DNA of 8,983 nucleotides from an uncultured Eudoraea sp. (GTDB taxonomy: Bacteria > Bacteroidota > Bacteroidia > Flavobacteriales > Flavobacteriaceae): positions 1 through 8,983 of the forward strand of contig CAJQNH010000008.1 of assembly GCA_905479615.1 (NCBI GenBank), read 5' to 3'. The notes below the pieces were generated by a model. That model searched no databases. It saw only the letters and a list, made by a program, of their open reading frames with translations, and had not been told where the DNA came from. Both the position numbers and the translations under genes were made by a program. Positions 7,701 through 8,983 of this stretch are shown in pieces; position 1 is the stretch's first letter, and every line of letters begins with the position of its first letter.

Positions 7701-8204
7701 AAGGAATTAGGTCTTACGAAAAATGAGAATCCATTGCAGGGGTCTTTTATTATTGAAGAACTTACTGATCTTGTAGAGGAGGCTGTTTTACTTGAATTTG
7801 ATAGGATTACTGAGCGCGGCGGTGTTTTGGGTGCAATGGAAACTATGTACCAACGATCTAAAATTCAGGAAGAAAGTATGTACTATGAAACACTGAAACA
7901 CACAGGTGAATATCCTATAATCGGGGTAAACACCTTTTTAAGTTCTTCAGGATCCCCTACTATACTCCCTGCTGAGGTTATTCGTGCTACAGACGAGGAA
8001 AAGCAGCAACAAATCAATACTTTACAAGGCTTGCAAATACGAAATAAACGAATTGCTCAAAAACAGTTGAAAGAGCTACAGGAAACAGCCATAAAGAATG
8101 AAAACATATTTGAAAAACTTATAGAGGTTACCAAAGTTTGTTCATTAGGACAAATTACACATGCATTATTTGAAGTAGGAGGGCAGTATAGAAGGAATAT
8201 GTAA
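4767..8204 (+). CDS. icmF: Fused isobutyryl-CoA mutase (B12 domain, G-protein chaperone, mutase)
   Basis: Adenosylcobalamin-dependent radical mutase that interconverts isobutyryl-CoA and n-butyryl-CoA, with its own GTPase chaperone fused in. Residues 1 to about 145 are the B12-binding domain, with LFDGHDAA (21-28, His25 the expected lower axial cobalt ligand) and a glycine run at 99-103. Residues about 195-415 are the MeaB/ArgK-type G domain: P-loop GTGGSGKS (205-212), DPSKRKTGGALLGDR (237-251), ETSGIGQSD (298-306) and base-specificity NKFD (345-348). Residues about 565-1145 form the mutase barrel. By alignment from memory to methylmalonyl-CoA mutase, Phe606 (RMFAGEG) replaces Tyr89 and Gln794 (KEDQAQNT) replaces the carboxylate-binding Arg207, the pattern of IcmF rather than methylmalonyl-CoA mutase. 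The ATG at 4767 gives a normal N-terminus. At 1145 aa it is longer than the roughly 1090-aa proteobacterial forms, apparently through extra sequence around 706-772. Confidence 0.96.
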   Translation: MEQNKVYKPKNKIRVVTAASLFDGHDAAINIMRRIIQSTGVEVIHLGHDKSVDEVVNCAIQEDVNAIAMTSYQGGHNEYFRYMYDLLKERGAGHIKIFGGGGGVILPVEIEALMKYGITRIYSPDDGRTMGLQGMINDLVKQSDTPVPDLTLDSGTTLIKALKQKQPKTIARLISLAENRPSEFEKLFSGIRKDNNNVPVLGITGTGGSGKSSLVDELVRRFLRDFPKKSIGLISVDPSKRKTGGALLGDRIRMNAINDDRVYMRSLATRQSNLALSKYVNEAVEVLKIAGFDLIILETSGIGQSDTEIIEHSDVSLYVMTPEFGAATQLEKIDMLDFADLVAINKFDKRGAPDALRDVRKQYVRNQGLWETDEETLPIFGTIASQFNDPGMNRLYKTVMQQLTVKANADLVSTLVVSQEMDQKVFVVPPSRTRYLSEIAESIKSYDTKVLHQAEVAQQLYGIYKTLAGLSKTPPELTSAGIEASGLDISGEGEKDNLIQLLLVEFERVKLNFDPYNWEIILNWDSFVNKYKDPTYVFKVREKEISIDTHVESLSGLAIPKVVLPKYKAWGDLLQWRLQENVPGEFPYTSGLYPFKRTGEDPTRMFAGEGGPERTNRRFHYVSLDMPAKRLSTAFDSVTLYGNDPDHRPDIYGKIGNAGVSVCCLDDAKKLYSGFDLSDPMTSVSMTINGPAPMLLGYFINAAIDQNCEKYIHQNDLEREVEAKIEALYRGDTKNRPKYQGSLPEGNNGLGLFLLGITGDKVLDPEIYRAIKKETLNTIRGTVQADILKEDQAQNTCIFSTEFALRLMGDVQEYFILNDVRNFYSVSISGYHIAEAGANPITQLAFTLSNGFTYVEYYLSRGMDINKFGPNLSFFFSNGIDAEYAVIGRVARRIWAKAMKDKYDADSRAQMLKYHIQTSGRSLHAQEIDFNDIRTTLQALYAIYDNCNSLHTNAYDEAITTPTEESVRRAMAIQLIINKELGLTKNENPLQGSFIIEELTDLVEEAVLLEFDRITERGGVLGAMETMYQRSKIQEESMYYETLKHTGEYPIIGVNTFLSSSGSPTILPAEVIRATDEEKQQQINTLQGLQIRNKRIAQKQLKELQETAIKNENIFEKLIEVTKVCSLGQITHALFEVGGQYRRNM

Positions 8205-8255
8205 TATTATTTCAGGAATAATCCGGAAATTAAATTTAGTAAAGCAATGTATTAT

Positions 8256-8273
8256 CCCTTATGAGGGTCTTTT
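8256..8273 (+). terminator. Possible weak terminator after icmF
   Basis: A short CCCT/AGGG hairpin with a TATG loop (8256-8267) is followed by TCTTTT on the plus strand, just past the icmF stop and touching the stop codon of the convergent gene. A second, AT-only hairpin (ATTATT/AATAAT, 8206-8222) lies immediately after the icmF stop. Both are weak; termination here is plausible only from position. Confidence 0.25.
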
Positions 8274-8709
8274 AGTAGCCCATATAATCATTAAATCCCC
8301 AGTTTGAACCGTCACCATTTTTACCAATAGACTTTCTCCATTTCTTAAAGGATCTTCTGAAAACATGTATTTCCTGTCGCAGTAAATCCACATATTCTTT
8401 TTCCTTTAAACCATCATTTTCCAGTCCGTTACAATAAGAGATTATGTTCCTGATCATTATATTAATGAACGAAGCACTTTTCATTCTAATGGCATATGAT
8501 TCAGAAGATTCTGCACGGGCAATTTGCTGTGGGATCAAAATGGCATCAGTTAATAAAGAATCTGCAATATGATCTCTTAAACTATTGGATTGGTACAATT
8601 TCAGCAAATCCTGATTCTGGGAAACAAACGAGGCAATTTCTCTGCTCATAGAGCAAAGTTCCATTGCTTTTCTGTAAACCGGTAAGGTTCTTAAATTTTT
8701 GTAGGGCAT
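8272..8709 (-). CDS. Four-helix-bundle-like protein, 145 aa, function unknown
   Basis: I chose the ATG at 8709 (MPYKNLRTLPVYRKAMEL...), preceded by the A-rich stretch typical of this phylum; a TTG at 8724 would add only five residues (MLKKK). The product is almost wholly helical: helices at about 9-30, 32-64, 68-95 and 101-127, then a Gly/Asn-rich aromatic tail ending WGFNDYMGY. The layout (an opening 'NLRTLPVYRKAMEL', a long second helix, 'RAESSESYAIRMKSAS', a final helix) recalls the S23/four-helix-bundle family found widely in Bacteroidetes and first described from 23S rRNA intervening sequences. Similarity is divergent: the usual NIAEG motif is replaced by PQQIARAE (60-67). A basic stretch (118-130, RRSFKKWRKSIGK) might bind nucleic acid. 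No signal peptide or membrane helix is seen. It is convergent with icmF and divergent from the Lrp gene. The fold is an inference and the function unknown. Confidence 0.65.
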   Translation of the reverse strand: MPYKNLRTLPVYRKAMELCSMSREIASFVSQNQDLLKLYQSNSLRDHIADSLLTDAILIPQQIARAESSESYAIRMKSASFINIMIRNIISYCNGLENDGLKEKEYVDLLRQEIHVFRRSFKKWRKSIGKNGDGSNWGFNDYMGY

Positions 8710-8797
8710 TTTCTTTTTTAGCAAATATTCTAGAATAAAGTTACGCTCATATTTCGGATATCTTCTTTAAAATACAAAGCATTTTTGTATTTTAGCT

Positions 8798-8836
8798 ATG
8801 AAAAAATTATTTTTAATTACTATTTGCTTTGAATAA
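8798..8836 (+). other. Possible 12-codon leader ORF overlapping the lrp start
   Basis: An ATG at 8798 opens a 12-codon frame (MKKLFLITICFE, stop TAA 8834-8836) that overlaps the proposed TTG start of the Lrp-type gene at 8829-8831 in another frame. Such an arrangement could couple translation of the regulator to the leader. It may equally be a chance ORF; there is no independent support. Confidence 0.2.
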
Positions 8837-8983
8837 CAAAATAGATGACTTAAACTGGCGCATCCTTAAACTTCTTCAGGAAAATTCAAGGTTGTCATTG
8901 TCAAATATCGGAAGGGAGGTGGGGCTTACTCCACCTGCAGTGGCGGAGCGTGTCAAAAAAATGGAAGACCTTGGAATTCTGGA
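8829..8983 (+). CDS. Lrp/AsnC-family transcriptional regulator (5' part)
   Basis: The N-terminal winged helix-turn-helix of a leucine-responsive/AsnC regulator; the rest lies beyond the window. Read from the TTG at 8829, the 51 visible residues begin MNNKIDDLNWRILKLLQENS and continue through RLSLSNIGREVGLTPPAVAERVKKMEDLGIL. This contains the family hallmarks: ID-x-L-x-x-x-IL-x-x-L near the start, then the HTH with recognition helix around TPPAVAERVKKMED (34-47). The frame is closed upstream by a TAA at 8814-8816 and has no in-frame ATG before the conserved region, so TTG is the best start; it gives the usual N-terminal length. Full-length relatives are about 150 aa with a C-terminal RAM/ACT-like effector domain that binds amino acids. 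The target is unknown; control of icmF or amino-acid catabolism is possible but not shown. It is divergent from the four-helix-bundle gene. Confidence 0.9.
   Translation, partial: MNNKIDDLNWRILKLLQENSRLSLSNIGREVGLTPPAVAERVKKMEDLGIL

Noticed and set aside
1..8983. Whether the window is an EcoRI restriction fragment, given AATTC at its start and GAATTC near its end
   Set aside because: Internal GAATTC sites occur near 1914, 2660 and 5335, so it is not a complete-digest fragment.

Overview
The window looks like chromosomal DNA from a bacterium of the Bacteroidetes, most likely class Flavobacteriia. The DNA is AT-rich. Start codons are preceded by A/T-rich sequence rather than Shine-Dalgarno motifs, and two genes appear to start with TTG. 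One Bacteroidetes-type -7 element (TAnnTTTG) is visible. The protein set (RF1, type 2 OMP decarboxylase, an ACT-domain PurU, a fused B12 mutase) fits this group. The species cannot be named from the sequence alone.

Layout. Positions 125-2028 (+) carry prfA and pyrF with an 8-nt gap, a likely operon for translation termination and the last step of UMP synthesis. A small convergent ORF of unknown function (65 aa, 2032-2229, -) follows. A 497-bp gap (2230-2726) has no convincing gene but is rich in structure: a strong minus-strand intrinsic terminator at 2451-2479, a 10-bp inverted repeat at 2373-2438, and several hairpins that could belong to a small RNA or a long 3' UTR. Positions 2727-4623 (-) hold a PfkB/ribokinase-family kinase downstream of purU (formyltetrahydrofolate deformylase). 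Diverging from purU is a 3.4-kb gene (4767-8204, +) for a fused coenzyme-B12-dependent acyl-CoA mutase (IcmF type). It is followed by a convergent small helical protein gene (8272-8709, -) and, diverging from that, the start of an Lrp/AsnC regulator that runs off the window end (8829-8983, +).

How the genes relate. prfA-pyrF is a housekeeping unit. PurU releases formate and tetrahydrofolate from 10-formyl-THF and so balances one-carbon units. IcmF interconverts isobutyryl-CoA and n-butyryl-CoA, linking valine-derived carbon to butyrate or fatty-acid oxidation. The Lrp-type regulator could respond to amino acids and might control this neighbourhood, but that is inference. I found no defence system, transposase, CRISPR array, tRNA or rRNA. 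The least explained part is the 2230-2726 intergenic region; I see no strong evidence for a new multi-gene system.
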